Shown: in pieces, positions 26,383-35,616 of the stretch | Position numbering within the stretch: the stretch's first letter is position 1 | Layout of the letters: every line of letters begins with the position of its first letter | From: DATEPR01 sp036273855 | GTDB lineage: Bacteria > Actinomycetota > Actinomycetes > Mycobacteriales > Pseudonocardiaceae | Length of the DNA: 64,000 bases | Assembly (NCBI GenBank): GCA_036273855.1 | Contig: DASUGU010000049.1 | Coordinates: forward strand, 124,001-188,000 | Direction: 5' to 3' | The notes under the pieces: generated by a model | Told to the model about the DNA's origin: nothing | Seen by the model: the letters and a program-made list of their open reading frames with translations, nothing else | Database searches by the model: none | Position numbers and translations under genes: made by a program

Positions 26383-26409
26383 GCGGCGGAGCGTACCCGC
26401 CAGGTCGGG

Positions 26410-28101
26410 TCAGGACGGCGGCGCCAGCGGCAGGCCGAGCTCGGCCGCGCACTGCCAGGGCTCCAGGCCCCGTGCCGCGCGCACCCGGTCGGCGATCGCG
26501 ATCTGCTGGGCCTTGGTGGCCAGGTCGGCCCGCGAGGCGTACTGGCCGCCACCGTTGGACAGCCACGTGGCCTGGTTGAACTGGAGGCCGCCGTAGTAGC
26601 CGTTGCCGGTGTTGATGTGCCAGTTGCCACCGGACTCGCACTGGGCGATCTCGTCCCAGACCTCGTCGCCGGGCAGCGCCTTGGTGCCCTCGTGGACGAC
26701 CTCGGTCACGGCCTTCTTGGTGACCTGCACGGACAGCTGGGTCCGGCCGGACTCGACGCCGTTGTGCTTGGTCACCCGGTAGGTGACGATCTCGGAGCCG
26801 GGCACGCCCTTGGTGACGACCTTCTCCACGCCCTCGTTCAGGGTGGAGTCCTGGATCCGCTGCACCGTCGGGGTGATGGGCTGCGTGACGGTGATGATCG
26901 AGGTGCCGTTGCGGCTGATCGAGATCCGCATCCCCGCCTTGACCGGCAGGGTCAGGCTCGGGCTGACCGTGTCGTGCGGGCCGAGGACGATCTTCTGGTC
27001 GCGCAGCAGGTCACCGATGGTGGCGTCGGTGGAGGTCACCGTCCTGGGCACGCCCGCGCCGTCCATCAGGACGACCTTCTTGGGCGTGCGGATCTGCACG
27101 GCGAGACCGGACAGCGGGATCTGGCTGCCGGGGGTGGTGGACACGAAGGCGCCCGCGGTCTTGACGTTGAGCTGCTGCAACGCCTCGCCGACGGTCTGGG
27201 CCCTGGTCCACTGCTGCTGCTCGACACCGTCCACGGTCAACCGCAGCAGGCGACCACGCTCCAGCATGATCTTGCCGCCGTCGGCCACCGGCGCGTTCGG
27301 CGACGGGGACAGCGCGTCGTGCGGGCCGATCTTGATGCCCTGGTCGGCGAGCAGGCCGCCGACGGTCTCGTCGTACGTGCGCACGTGCATGTCGTGGCCG
27401 TCGACGTCGACCGTGACGTCCTTGTCCATCGCCACGGCCATCGCGGCACCGCCGGTGGCGGACATCAGGATGGCCAGGATGGTGGCCTTGAGGAACCGCT
27501 TCTTCCAGCGGCGCCCGATGCTCTCCTGCTCGGGCTGTTCCCCCGCCTCGGACCGACCGAAGTAGTCGGGCTCCTCCGCCGACTCGGCGGCGAACATCGC
27601 CTCGAGCTCTTCGTCGATGCGCGGCAGCAGGGTCGTCTCGGCGTTGATCATCGAGATCAGGCCGTCGACGTCGAGGTTCGCGGTGGCCAACAGGTCGTCG
27701 GCGTCCGGGCCCAACACGTCGAGTACGTCCTGCTCGGTCACCGTGAACGAGGAGGTGATCGCGCTCATCTCGACGGGGCGCTCGCGGAGCCCCACAGCGG
27801 GGCCACTGAAGCTGTTCTGGAACTGGTTCTGCTGCTGCCCGTACGGATCGGGCTGGAATCCCGGTGCCGGCCGGCTGAAGTAGCCGGAGCCGTAGTTGTT
27901 CCGGGTGTAGTTTCCGGACTGGTAGGCAGGCGGGACGGGCTGCTGGTACTGCTGCTGCGGCTGGCCGGGCTGGGCGTGGTACCCGGAGTCGTACCCGGGT
28001 GGCAGACCGCCGCCGAACCAGTCGACATTCCTGTCCGTGCTGCTTACCTGACTTCGCTGTCCGGACATGGTCCGGTTGCGATAGTCACCGCTCGCGATCA
28101 C
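26410..28101 (-). CDS. rpfB: Resuscitation-promoting factor RpfB
   Basis: 563 residues from GTG 28101, chosen because GGAGGT lies 9 bases upstream; an in-frame GTG at 28131 lacks a site. A disordered Gln/Tyr/Pro-rich cytoplasmic part (1-180) precedes a basic stretch and one membrane segment (FLKATILAILMSATGGAAMAVA, about 204-226). Outside follow three DUF348 repeats, a G5 domain, and a C-terminal lysozyme-like Rpf domain (VWDEIAQCESGGNWHINTGN, catalytic Glu in AQCESGG). It cleaves peptidoglycan during growth resumption. The long N-terminal cytoplasmic tail is larger than in M. tuberculosis RpfB. Linked to ksgA and ispE. Confidence 0.95.
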   Translation of the reverse strand: MIASGDYRNRTMSGQRSQVSSTDRNVDWFGGGLPPGYDSGYHAQPGQPQQQYQQPVPPAYQSGNYTRNNYGSGYFSRPAPGFQPDPYGQQQNQFQNSFSGPAVGLRERPVEMSAITSSFTVTEQDVLDVLGPDADDLLATANLDVDGLISMINAETTLLPRIDEELEAMFAAESAEEPDYFGRSEAGEQPEQESIGRRWKKRFLKATILAILMSATGGAAMAVAMDKDVTVDVDGHDMHVRTYDETVGGLLADQGIKIGPHDALSPSPNAPVADGGKIMLERGRLLRLTVDGVEQQQWTRAQTVGEALQQLNVKTAGAFVSTTPGSQIPLSGLAVQIRTPKKVVLMDGAGVPRTVTSTDATIGDLLRDQKIVLGPHDTVSPSLTLPVKAGMRISISRNGTSIITVTQPITPTVQRIQDSTLNEGVEKVVTKGVPGSEIVTYRVTKHNGVESGRTQLSVQVTKKAVTEVVHEGTKALPGDEVWDEIAQCESGGNWHINTGNGYYGGLQFNQATWLSNGGGQYASRADLATKAQQIAIADRVRAARGLEPWQCAAELGLPLAPPS

Positions 28102-28383
28102 AGGGCCGTTACCTCCATACGCGTTCCGCACGTGGGTTCAGGTCTGGCATCCATCAGTGCTGTGCTGCCGATGTGCTAGATCCCGTCCTCCTGCGTGCGG
28201 TACTCGGTGTGGTGCTCCAGCTCCCGTAGCGAACGCGTGTTCCCTTTCGCCTTCCGGCGATCAGGCCCCGACACAACGCCGCCTCGACTGCGGGTTGCCC
28301 TTGGTGGTCCTCGGTGACGTTCCACCTTGGTCCGTTAGGGGCATCGGTCACGGGACCGTAACGGGTTCCAGCGGGTTGCGCAA
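28102..28383 (-). promoter_or_regulatory. rpfB promoter and long 5' leader
   Basis: On the minus strand TTGCGC (28383-28378) and TACGGT (28360-28355) are spaced by 17 bases, a good -35/-10 pair. Transcription should begin near 28348, leaving a leader of about 250 nt before the GTG at 28101. The leader has small hairpins such as CGCCGGAAGGCG and no open frame of note. The remaining bases up to tatD (28384-28453) hold only a weak CCCCG/CGGGG hairpin after tatD. I see no c-di-AMP riboswitch core. Confidence 0.5.
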
Positions 28384-28453
28384 ACACCCCGAGGAAAAAC
28401 CGTGCCCTTCGTCACACCGTTGTGTGATAACACCCCCGTACGCTGCGGGGACA

Positions 28454-29284
28454 TTACGCCGATCGGCGCAGGCCGAAGATCCGTTCGGCGTTTTCCCGGA
28501 GTACTGCTCCGAAATCCGCGTCGCTCACACCTCGTAGCCGCGCCAGTTCCCGAACGGTGTAAGCGGTGCAGTACGGCTCGTTCGGACGACCACGGAACGG
28601 ATGCGGTGTCAGGAAAGGCGCGTCCGTTTCCACTAACAGTTGACGGTCCGGCACCAGGGTGGCCGATTCGCGCAGTTCGGGTGCGTTGCGAAAGGTCACC
28701 GTGCCGGAGAACGACAACACGTACCCGGCCGCGACGCACCGCTCGGTCATCGCGACATCCCCGGAGTAGCTGTGGAAGACCACCGTGTCGGGTGGACCTT
28801 CCTCCTCCAGAATGGACAGCACGTCGGCGTGGGCGTCCCGGTCGTGGATCATCAGCGGCTTGCCGATCCGCTTGGCCAGCCCGATGTGCCAACGGAAGGC
28901 GGCCCGCTGCGCGTCCGGCGGCGAGTAGTCCCAGTAGTAGTCCAAACCGGTCTCGCCGACCGCCACCACGCTGGGCAGCAGCACCAGCGCCTCGATCGCG
29001 GCCTTGTCCTCGTCGCCGAAGGACGCCGTACGGGTCGGATGGACGGCCACCGCGGCGAACACCCTGGCGTCCCACCCGGCCGCGTCCACGGCCCGCCGGG
29101 CGGACGCCAGGTCGTCGGCCACCGTGACCACTCGGTCCACACCGGCCGACTCGGCCCGGTCCACCATCGCCCGCACGCCGGCCGCGTCCATGGCCCCACA
29201 GGCGTCCAGGTGCGTGTGCGCGTCCACCACGGGCACCGGAAGGGCTTCCGGCACCGGCGGCAGCTCGCCGCGCCGCTTCGTCAC
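28454..29284 (-). CDS. tatD: TatD-family metal-dependent hydrolase
   Basis: 276 residues of the TatD DNase family, a TIM-barrel phosphoesterase. Metal ligands are visible in VVDAHTHLDACG (HxH), VGETGLDYYW (Glu), MIHDRDAHADV (His), VFHSYSGD (His) and LVETDAPFLTP (Asp). The family has 3'-5' exonuclease activity and may aid DNA or RNA quality control. The GTG start overlaps the metG stop as GTGA, so it is coupled to metG, a conserved pairing in actinobacteria. Confidence 0.93.
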   Translation of the reverse strand: MTKRRGELPPVPEALPVPVVDAHTHLDACGAMDAAGVRAMVDRAESAGVDRVVTVADDLASARRAVDAAGWDARVFAAVAVHPTRTASFGDEDKAAIEALVLLPSVVAVGETGLDYYWDYSPPDAQRAAFRWHIGLAKRIGKPLMIHDRDAHADVLSILEEEGPPDTVVFHSYSGDVAMTERCVAAGYVLSFSGTVTFRNAPELRESATLVPDRQLLVETDAPFLTPHPFRGRPNEPYCTAYTVRELARLRGVSDADFGAVLRENAERIFGLRRSA

Positions 29285-31074
29285 CTGGAGATGGGCGCGA
29301 AGTCCGGGCCGGTCTCGCCCAGCTCGGGGTCCAGCTTGGTGAACAGCGGTGTCGGCTTGGCCAGCGGCTTACCCACCTCGATCGGCACCGACTCCCAGCG
29401 AGCCAGTTCCTCGTCGTAGTCACCGGTGATCACCGGGAAACCGCGCCCCTCGATGTCCAGGTCGTCCACCTCGCGCAGCTCCGGCTGCGCCGCCCACCGG
29501 CCTTCGCCGCCCAGCGCCTGGTAGACCTGCTGCGCGGAGTGCGGCAGGAACGGCGTGAACATCGTGTTCACGTCCGACACGACCTGCAGCGCCGTGTGCA
29601 GGATGGTGTCCCGGCGCTCCGGGTCGTCCTTGCGCTTCCACGGCTCCTGATCGGACAGGTACTTGTTGGCGGCCTGCGCGACCCGCATGGTCTCCGCGAT
29701 CGCCGCGCGGAACCTGCTGCGCCGCAGGTGGTCCCCGACCGTGTCGAACGCCCGGCCGGCCAGCGCCTTGAGTTCCTCGTCGGCCTGCTCCGGCCGGCTG
29801 GGCGTCGGCACCGCGCCCACGTTCTTGTGCGCCATCGAGATGGACCTGTTCACCAGGTTGCCCCACTCGTTGGCCAGCTCGAAGTTCACCCGGCGGACGA
29901 ACTCGTCCCAGGTGAAGTCGACGTCCTGGGTCTCCGGGCCGGCCGCCGCGATGAAGTAGCGCAGGCTGTCCGGCCCGAACTCGCGCAGGAAGTCCCGCAC
30001 GTAGATCACGGTGCCCTTGGACGTGGAGAATTTCGAGCCGCTCATGGTGAGGAACTCGCTGGACACGATCTCCGACGGCAGGTTCAGCGTCCCGTACGGC
30101 CCGGGCTCACCGCCGTGGTCGCCGGCACCGTTGTGACCCAGCAACAGCGCGGGCCAGATCTGGGCGTGGAAGGTGATGTTGTCCTTGCCCATGAAGTTCA
30201 TGATCAGGGCGTCCGGGTTGGTCCACCACTTCTGCCACGCGTCCGGGTCGCCGGACCGGCGCGCCCACTCGACGCTGGCCGAGAAGTAGCCGATGACCGC
30301 GTCGAACCACACGTAGAACCGCTTCAGCGGCTGGTCGCGCCACCCGTCCAGCGGGATCGGCACGCCCCAGTCCAGGTCACGGGTGATCGGCCGGGGCCGC
30401 ATGTCGTCCAGCAGGTTCTGGGTGAACTTCAGGACGTTGGGCCGCCAGTCGGTCTTCGTGGACAGCCACTTGCCCAGCGTCTCGGTGAACGCGGGCAGGT
30501 CCAGGAACAGGTGCTCGGTGTCGATGAACTTCGGCGTCTCGCCGTTGATCCGCGACTTCGGGTGGATCAGGTCGATCGCGTCGAGCTGGTTGCCGCAGTT
30601 GTCGCACTGGTCGCCGCGGGCACCGTCGTAGCCGCAGATCGGGCAGGTGCCCTCGATGTAGCGGTCGGGCAGGGTGCGGCCGGTGCTCGGGCTGATCGCA
30701 CCTTTGGTCCGCTTGGGCACGATGTAGCCGTTGCGGTTCAACGCCAGGAAGATCTGCTGCGTGACGTCGCGGTGGTTGCCGGTGGTGGTGCGGGTGTAGA
30801 GGTCGTAGGTGACGCCCAGGTCGCGCATGTCCTCGGCGATGACCCGGTGGTACTTGTCCGCGGTCTGCTGCGGGGTCAGGCCCTCCTTGTCGGCCTGCAC
30901 CAGGATCGGCGTGCCGTGCTCGTCACTGCCGGACACCATGAGCACGTCGTTGCCGGCCATGCGCATGTACCGGGAGAAGAGGTCCGAAGGAACTCCGAAA
31001 CCGGACACGTGGCCGATGTGGCGTGGCCCGTTGGCATAGGGCCAGGCCACCGCCGTCAACACGGGAGTGCTCAT
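29281..31074 (-). CDS. metG: Methionyl-tRNA synthetase
   Basis: 597 residues, class I synthetase. HIGH is present as HIGH (residues 19-22) and the KMSKS loop as KFSTSKG. A zinc knuckle with four Cys (CPICGYDGARGDQCDNCG) identifies the two-knuckle type. C-terminal anticodon-binding helical domain follows; the dimerising C-terminal tRNA-binding extension of some species is absent. 9 bases downstream of rsmI and coupled to tatD. Confidence 0.97.
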   Translation of the reverse strand: MSTPVLTAVAWPYANGPRHIGHVSGFGVPSDLFSRYMRMAGNDVLMVSGSDEHGTPILVQADKEGLTPQQTADKYHRVIAEDMRDLGVTYDLYTRTTTGNHRDVTQQIFLALNRNGYIVPKRTKGAISPSTGRTLPDRYIEGTCPICGYDGARGDQCDNCGNQLDAIDLIHPKSRINGETPKFIDTEHLFLDLPAFTETLGKWLSTKTDWRPNVLKFTQNLLDDMRPRPITRDLDWGVPIPLDGWRDQPLKRFYVWFDAVIGYFSASVEWARRSGDPDAWQKWWTNPDALIMNFMGKDNITFHAQIWPALLLGHNGAGDHGGEPGPYGTLNLPSEIVSSEFLTMSGSKFSTSKGTVIYVRDFLREFGPDSLRYFIAAAGPETQDVDFTWDEFVRRVNFELANEWGNLVNRSISMAHKNVGAVPTPSRPEQADEELKALAGRAFDTVGDHLRRSRFRAAIAETMRVAQAANKYLSDQEPWKRKDDPERRDTILHTALQVVSDVNTMFTPFLPHSAQQVYQALGGEGRWAAQPELREVDDLDIEGRGFPVITGDYDEELARWESVPIEVGKPLAKPTPLFTKLDPELGETGPDFAPISR

Positions 31075-31083
31075 GAGTCAAGC

Positions 31084-31947
31084 CTACGGATCGGCACGTC
31101 CGCCTTTCCGGCCGGCCAGCACGGCGTCGTAGAGCGCCTTCCGGCCCACCCCCGTACCCGCCGCCACGTCGGCCACGGCGTCCTTCAACCGCTGCCCGCC
31201 CGCCACGAGCGACTCGACCCGGCCGGTCAGGTCGCCCACGTCGGCCGGCTCGGGTTCGGCGCCGGCCAGCACCACCGTCACCTCGCCGCGTACCCCGTCC
31301 CGCGCCCAGCCGGCCAGTTCGGCCAGACCGCCGCGACGCACCTCTTCATACTGTTTGGTCAGCTCCCGGCACACCGCGGCCCGCCGCTGCCCGCCGAGCA
31401 CGTCGGCCGCCTCGGCCAGGGTGGCGGCCAGCCGGTGCGGCGACTCGAAGAACACGCATGTCCGCCGTTCGGTGGCCAACTCGGTCAGCCACCGCCGCCG
31501 CTCCCCCGGTTTGCGCGGCGCGAAGCCCTCGAAGCAGAACCGGTCGCTGGCCAGCCCGGACAGCGCCAGCGCGGTGGTCACCGCGGACGGGCCGGGAATG
31601 CACGTTACCGGCAGCCCGGCCTCGACACAGGCGTCCACCAGCCGGTAGCCGGGATCGGACACGCTCGGCATGCCGGCGTCGGTCACCAGCAGCACGGTCC
31701 CGCCGTCCTCGATCGCCGCCACCAGGCCGGGCAGCCGGGCGGTCTCCACGGCGTCGTAGAAGCTGACCACCCGCCCGGCGGGCGTCACGCCCAGGGCGGC
31801 GGCCAGCGACCGCAACCGCCGGGTGTCCTCGGCCGCGATCACGTCGGCGTCGCCCAGCGCGGCCACCAGCTTCGGCGACGCGTCCGACGCGTCCCCCAGC
31901 GGTGTCCCCGCCAGCACGAGTCGACCCGGTCCAGATTCCCGCTTCAC
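31084..31947 (-). CDS. rsmI: 16S rRNA (cytidine-2'-O)-methyltransferase RsmI
   Basis: 287 residues. SAM-dependent 2'-O-methylation of C1402 of 16S rRNA. Family features: LVLAGTPLGDASDASP at the start, AAEDTRRLRSL, VSFYDAVE, LLVTDAGMPSVSDPGYRLV and IPGPSAVTTALALSGL. Two in-frame GTGs exist (31956 and 31947). I choose 31947 because a minus-strand -10 TAGGGT (31960-31955) lies 7 bases upstream, which makes a leaderless message starting at this GTG. First gene of rsmI-metG-tatD, divergent from pmt with 24 bases between starts. Confidence 0.94.
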   Translation of the reverse strand: MKRESGPGRLVLAGTPLGDASDASPKLVAALGDADVIAAEDTRRLRSLAAALGVTPAGRVVSFYDAVETARLPGLVAAIEDGGTVLLVTDAGMPSVSDPGYRLVDACVEAGLPVTCIPGPSAVTTALALSGLASDRFCFEGFAPRKPGERRRWLTELATERRTCVFFESPHRLAATLAEAADVLGGQRRAAVCRELTKQYEEVRRGGLAELAGWARDGVRGEVTVVLAGAEPEPADVGDLTGRVESLVAGGQRLKDAVADVAAGTGVGRKALYDAVLAGRKGGRADP

Positions 31948-31954
31948 GACGCTC

Positions 31955-31964
31955 ACCCTACGAT
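31955..31964. promoter_or_regulatory. Overlapping divergent -10 elements for rsmI and pmt
   Basis: Minus strand TAGGGT (31960-31955) is followed by 7 bases and the rsmI GTG (31947). Plus strand TACGAT (31959-31964) is followed by 7 bases and the pmt GTG (31972). Both fit TANNNT with the start codon at the expected +1, so both transcripts look leaderless, and the two elements overlap by two bases. No good -35 is seen for either. Confidence 0.6.
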
Positions 31965-31971
31965 CGGCCCG

Positions 31972-33639
31972 GTGAGCACGACGGAGACCGAGGCGGACCC
32001 GGAGGCACCGCCGGAGGGCGGGAACGTCCTGGTCGACGATCCGGCCGAGATCACTGCCGGCCGGGACGACGACCTGGTGCCGCCGGGCGCCCAGCCCCCC
32101 GACGGACCGCCACCGGACACCCTGCTCACCGAGCCCGCCGACCGCCTCGGCAAGCCGATGCCCACCGACCGCCTGCGCGGCTGGCTGGTCACCATCGTGC
32201 TCACCGCCATCGGTGCCGCGCTGCGGTTCCAGAACCTCGGCTACCCCACCGACAACGGCACGCCGATCTTCGACGAGAAGCACTACGTCCCGCAGGCGCT
32301 GCAGATGCTGCGCAACGGCGGCTTCGAGGACAACCCCGGCTACGAGCTCACCGTGCACCCGCCGATGGGCAAGTACCTCATCGCGGTCGGCGAGTGGCTG
32401 TTCGGCTACGACGGCGTCGGCTGGCGGTTCGCCTCCGCGCTGGCCGGCACCATCATGATCCTGCTGATCATCCGGATCGCCCGCCGGATGACCCGGTCCA
32501 CGCTGCTCGGCGGCATCGCCGGCATCCTGCTCATCTGCGACGGCCTGTCCCACCTGCAGGCCAGGATGGGCATGCTGGACATCTTCACCGCGCTGTGGCT
32601 GCTCGCCGCGTTCGCCTGCCTGCTGTGCGACCGCGACCAGGTGCGGTTCCGGCTGGCCACGGCCGTGCGCGAGGGGTTCGCCACGGAGTCGCCGTACGGG
32701 CCCCGGATCGGCTTCCGCTGGTGGCGCTTCGCCTGCGGGCTGTGTCTCGGGCTGACCCTGGTGACCAAGTGGGACGGCCTGTACTGGATCGCCACGTTCA
32801 CCGTGCTGACCCTGTTCTGGGACGTGTCGGCCCGCAAGGCGGCCGGCGTCCGGCGACCGTGGGTCGGCACCCTGGTCCGGGACGTGGTGCCGGTGCTGTG
32901 GGCGCTGATCCTGGTGCCGATCCTGGTGTACCTGGCCGGCTGGTGGGCGTGGCTGTCCAGCGAGACCGGCGTCGACCGGCACGCCGTCGGCGGCAACTAC
33001 CCGTACCAGCCGGGCGACCCGTGGCCCTGGCCGCTGAGCTGGATCCCGCAGGCCATCCGGCTGCTGTTCCACTACAGCCAGAACGTCCTCTACTTCCACG
33101 AGCACCTGCTGACCCCGAAGAACAACCCGCACCCGTGGGAGTCCAAGCCCTGGACCTGGCCGATGGGGCTGCGGCCGATGCTGTACTACTACGCGTCCGG
33201 CACGTCGGCGTGCGGCTCGCCGGACTGCGTCAGCGCCACCATGCTGATCGGCACCCCGGCCATGTGGTGGCTGGCGTTCCCGGCGCTTGGCTGGGCGCTG
33301 TGGCGGGCCATCGGCCGGCTGGACTGGCGCTACCTGGGCGTGCTGGTCACCTACCTGGCCGGCATCCTGCCCTGGTTCCTCAACATCGACCGGCAGATGT
33401 ACTTCTTCTACATGACGCCACTGGCACCGTTCCTGGTGCTGATGCTGGTGCTGCCGCTGGGCGAGATCCTCGGCCGGGCCCGCGCCGGCTACGAGCGACG
33501 GCAGACCGGCGTGCTCGTCGTGGCGCTGTACGTCGGTCTCGTGGTGGCCAACTTCGCCTGGCTGTGGCCGATCCTCAACGGCGACCCGATCTCGGCCGCG
33601 CACTGGCAGGCCGAACTCTGGCTACCGTCCTGGCGTTAG
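31972..33639 (+). CDS. pmt: Dolichyl-phosphate-mannose--protein mannosyltransferase (Pmt)
   Basis: 555 residues, GT-C fold membrane enzyme. It transfers mannose from a polyprenyl phosphate to Ser/Thr of exported proteins. A 70-residue Pro/acidic cytoplasmic tail precedes about 10 membrane segments. The first extracytoplasmic loop has the catalytic acidic pair in FDEKHYVPQA, and HPPMGKYLI follows. The C-terminal half has Trp-rich loops and NPHPWESKPWTWPMGLRP, typical of bacterial Pmt. Start as for the leaderless promoter above. The 3' end overlaps the convergent kinase gene by 18 bases. Confidence 0.94.
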   Translation: MSTTETEADPEAPPEGGNVLVDDPAEITAGRDDDLVPPGAQPPDGPPPDTLLTEPADRLGKPMPTDRLRGWLVTIVLTAIGAALRFQNLGYPTDNGTPIFDEKHYVPQALQMLRNGGFEDNPGYELTVHPPMGKYLIAVGEWLFGYDGVGWRFASALAGTIMILLIIRIARRMTRSTLLGGIAGILLICDGLSHLQARMGMLDIFTALWLLAAFACLLCDRDQVRFRLATAVREGFATESPYGPRIGFRWWRFACGLCLGLTLVTKWDGLYWIATFTVLTLFWDVSARKAAGVRRPWVGTLVRDVVPVLWALILVPILVYLAGWWAWLSSETGVDRHAVGGNYPYQPGDPWPWPLSWIPQAIRLLFHYSQNVLYFHEHLLTPKNNPHPWESKPWTWPMGLRPMLYYYASGTSACGSPDCVSATMLIGTPAMWWLAFPALGWALWRAIGRLDWRYLGVLVTYLAGILPWFLNIDRQMYFFYMTPLAPFLVLMLVLPLGEILGRARAGYERRQTGVLVVALYVGLVVANFAWLWPILNGDPISAAHWQAELWLPSWR

Positions 33640-35400
33640 CCGGACCGGCGATGCCTTGGTGACCGGGCCCTCCTCGGAGTGGCCCGCCCGGCCCAGCCAC
33701 GCGGTGAGCTCGCGATGCACGCTGCTCAGCGTCGGCCTGCGGCCCGGATCGCCGTCCAGCGCGGCGGACAGCAGCGCCAGGTGCTGGCTGCGGTCGGGCA
33801 GATGGGTGTTGGGCAGCCGCTGGGCGGCCGCCATCAGCGCCGACATCGGGTTCGAGCGGTGCCCGCGCGGCGGCTGGCCGGTCAGGGCGTAGCTGACGGT
33901 CGCGGCGAGCTGCCAGGCGTCCGACGCCGGGGTGGCCACGCCGGTGGCCGCCGTCTCCGGCGCCAGGAAGTCGGGCGTCCCCATCATCAGGCCGGCCGCG
34001 GTGAGCGTCTGGTCGCCGCGCGCCCGGGCGATGCCGAAGTCGATCAGGTGCGGCATGCCCTCCCGGTCGACCAGCACGTTCGCCGGTTTGACGTCCCGGT
34101 GCAGCACGCCCTGGGCGTGCGCGGACGCCAGCGCGCCCGCCATCGTCGCCCACAGCCGGGCGGCGGCCACGTCGTCCACCGTGCCGTGCCCGACCGCGTC
34201 GGACAGCGGCTGCCCGTCGATGTACTCCATGACGATGCCCAGGCCGTCGACGTCCTCGATGATGTCGTAGACCTTCACACAGTTCGGGTGGTGCACTGCG
34301 GCCAGGGCGCGGGCCTCACGCATCATCCTGGCCTGGGTGTCGGCGTCCGGGGCGTGCGCGAACTTCAACGCGACCGTGCGGTCGAGCTGGGTGTCCTTGG
34401 CCAGCCACACCGTGCCGAACCCGCCGTGCCCGAGCTGCCGCTCCCGGCGGAACCGGCCACCGGCCGAGTTCCACAGCACGGTGGCGCTGTCCCGGGTGGC
34501 GAACGGCAGCGGTCCGGGGGTGTCGGCCAGCCGGGCAGGCGCCGGGGCCGGGGGCGCGAGCGGAGTGTTGTGCAGCGGGCGGTACGGCATCGACGCCGGC
34601 GGCTGCCGGTAGAGCTCCCGGGACGGCGGATACGTGGCGTAGGCAGGTGGCTGCTGCTGCGCGGGCATGGGTGGTGGTGGCGTCTCGCGCGGCGGCCGGT
34701 TGATCACCGACCAGCTCGGGCCGCCCAGCAGGGCCACCACCAGTACGCCCAGCACGCTGACCAGCAGAAAGCCCAGCCACAGGTGGGCCATCAGGTTGGC
34801 CTCCAGCGGAATGGTGGCCACCGCGAACGCCACGAACGGCAGCCACATCAACCTGCCCGGCCAGTGCGGACCGCGACGCAGCGCGACCCGCTGCTGCACC
34901 ATCACCGCGAGCAGGCACAGCACCGGCAGACCGACCAGCGTGACGACGTAGACGGCGAACGCGAACGTGCCGCCCGACGACCGCATCAACGCCTCGAACA
35001 CGGTGTGCCCCAGGCCCAGGTAGCCACCCTGGGTGCCGAACCGGTCCAGCACGCAGACGCGTTGATGCAGGTCGGCCACGTCTTGCGCGCTGAGCCCCGG
35101 CGCGTGGCCCCGGGTCACCGCGCTGCGCACCACGTCGGAGACGAACCAGCTGCCCAGCCACGGCAGCAGGAAGCCGAACACGCCCCCGAACAGGCCGAAC
35201 ACGACCATCGACGGCACGCCGTAGTTGTTGCCGGTGCCCTTGCGCACCAGGGCCAGCAGGATCGCGCCGAGGACCGGGAACAGTCCGAGCACACCGCCGG
35301 CCAGCGTGACCGTCCATGGCCATGCTCCTGGACAGAAGGTGATCGGATACTGGTGCAACCAGGACAGCATCGAACCGATCACCTGAGCGAGTCCGCTCAC
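33622..35400 (-). CDS. Membrane-anchored Ser/Thr protein kinase with C-terminal kinase domain
   Basis: 592 residues with inverted layout compared with PknB: about five membrane segments in residues 28-243, a Pro-rich linker (245-305), then a Hanks-type kinase domain at the C-terminus (about 318-575). Motifs: GHGGFGTV (P-loop), VALKFA (Lys), HRDVKPANVL (catalytic loop), DFGIARA (Mg), MGTPDFLAPE (activation loop end). All catalytic residues are present. No PASTA or other extracellular sensor. The GTG at 35400 is accepted. It faces pmt convergently and is divergent from the RDD gene. Confidence 0.9.
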   Translation of the reverse strand: MSGLAQVIGSMLSWLHQYPITFCPGAWPWTVTLAGGVLGLFPVLGAILLALVRKGTGNNYGVPSMVVFGLFGGVFGFLLPWLGSWFVSDVVRSAVTRGHAPGLSAQDVADLHQRVCVLDRFGTQGGYLGLGHTVFEALMRSSGGTFAFAVYVVTLVGLPVLCLLAVMVQQRVALRRGPHWPGRLMWLPFVAFAVATIPLEANLMAHLWLGFLLVSVLGVLVVALLGGPSWSVINRPPRETPPPPMPAQQQPPAYATYPPSRELYRQPPASMPYRPLHNTPLAPPAPAPARLADTPGPLPFATRDSATVLWNSAGGRFRRERQLGHGGFGTVWLAKDTQLDRTVALKFAHAPDADTQARMMREARALAAVHHPNCVKVYDIIEDVDGLGIVMEYIDGQPLSDAVGHGTVDDVAAARLWATMAGALASAHAQGVLHRDVKPANVLVDREGMPHLIDFGIARARGDQTLTAAGLMMGTPDFLAPETAATGVATPASDAWQLAATVSYALTGQPPRGHRSNPMSALMAAAQRLPNTHLPDRSQHLALLSAALDGDPGRRPTLSSVHRELTAWLGRAGHSEEGPVTKASPVRLTPGR

Positions 35401-35604
35401 GGTTCGTCCCCTCTGCCGTCGCCGATCCGCTGCACCACAACTGTAGGACGACCGGGGTCGCAGTGGGGTTTATCGACTCGAGTGTCGACTCCAGCACGAC
35501 CTCGCGCCCGGTCGTCACCGTGGGCCACGGGCCGCGACCGGCCGGAGTCGTTCGGCCGTAGTGATGACAATCCGGGAACCGGCCTGACGGTGGGGCTGCT
35601 GCGG

Positions 35605-35610
35605 CATAAT
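35605..35610 (+). promoter_or_regulatory. -10 element of the RDD gene (leaderless)
   Basis: CATAAT followed by six bases and the ATG at 35617, the spacing expected for a leaderless transcript. No ribosome binding site precedes the ATG, in agreement. Confidence 0.5.
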
Positions 35611-35616
35611 CCGCCC

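Noticed and set aside
28102..28453. c-di-AMP (ydaO) riboswitch before rpfB
   Set aside because: Such riboswitches precede rpf genes in some actinobacteria, but none of the conserved blocks is visible here.
31902..33662. Second long plus-strand frame over pmt
   Set aside because: Arg/Pro-rich shadow of the mannosyltransferase gene, whose own frame has all family motifs and membrane helices.
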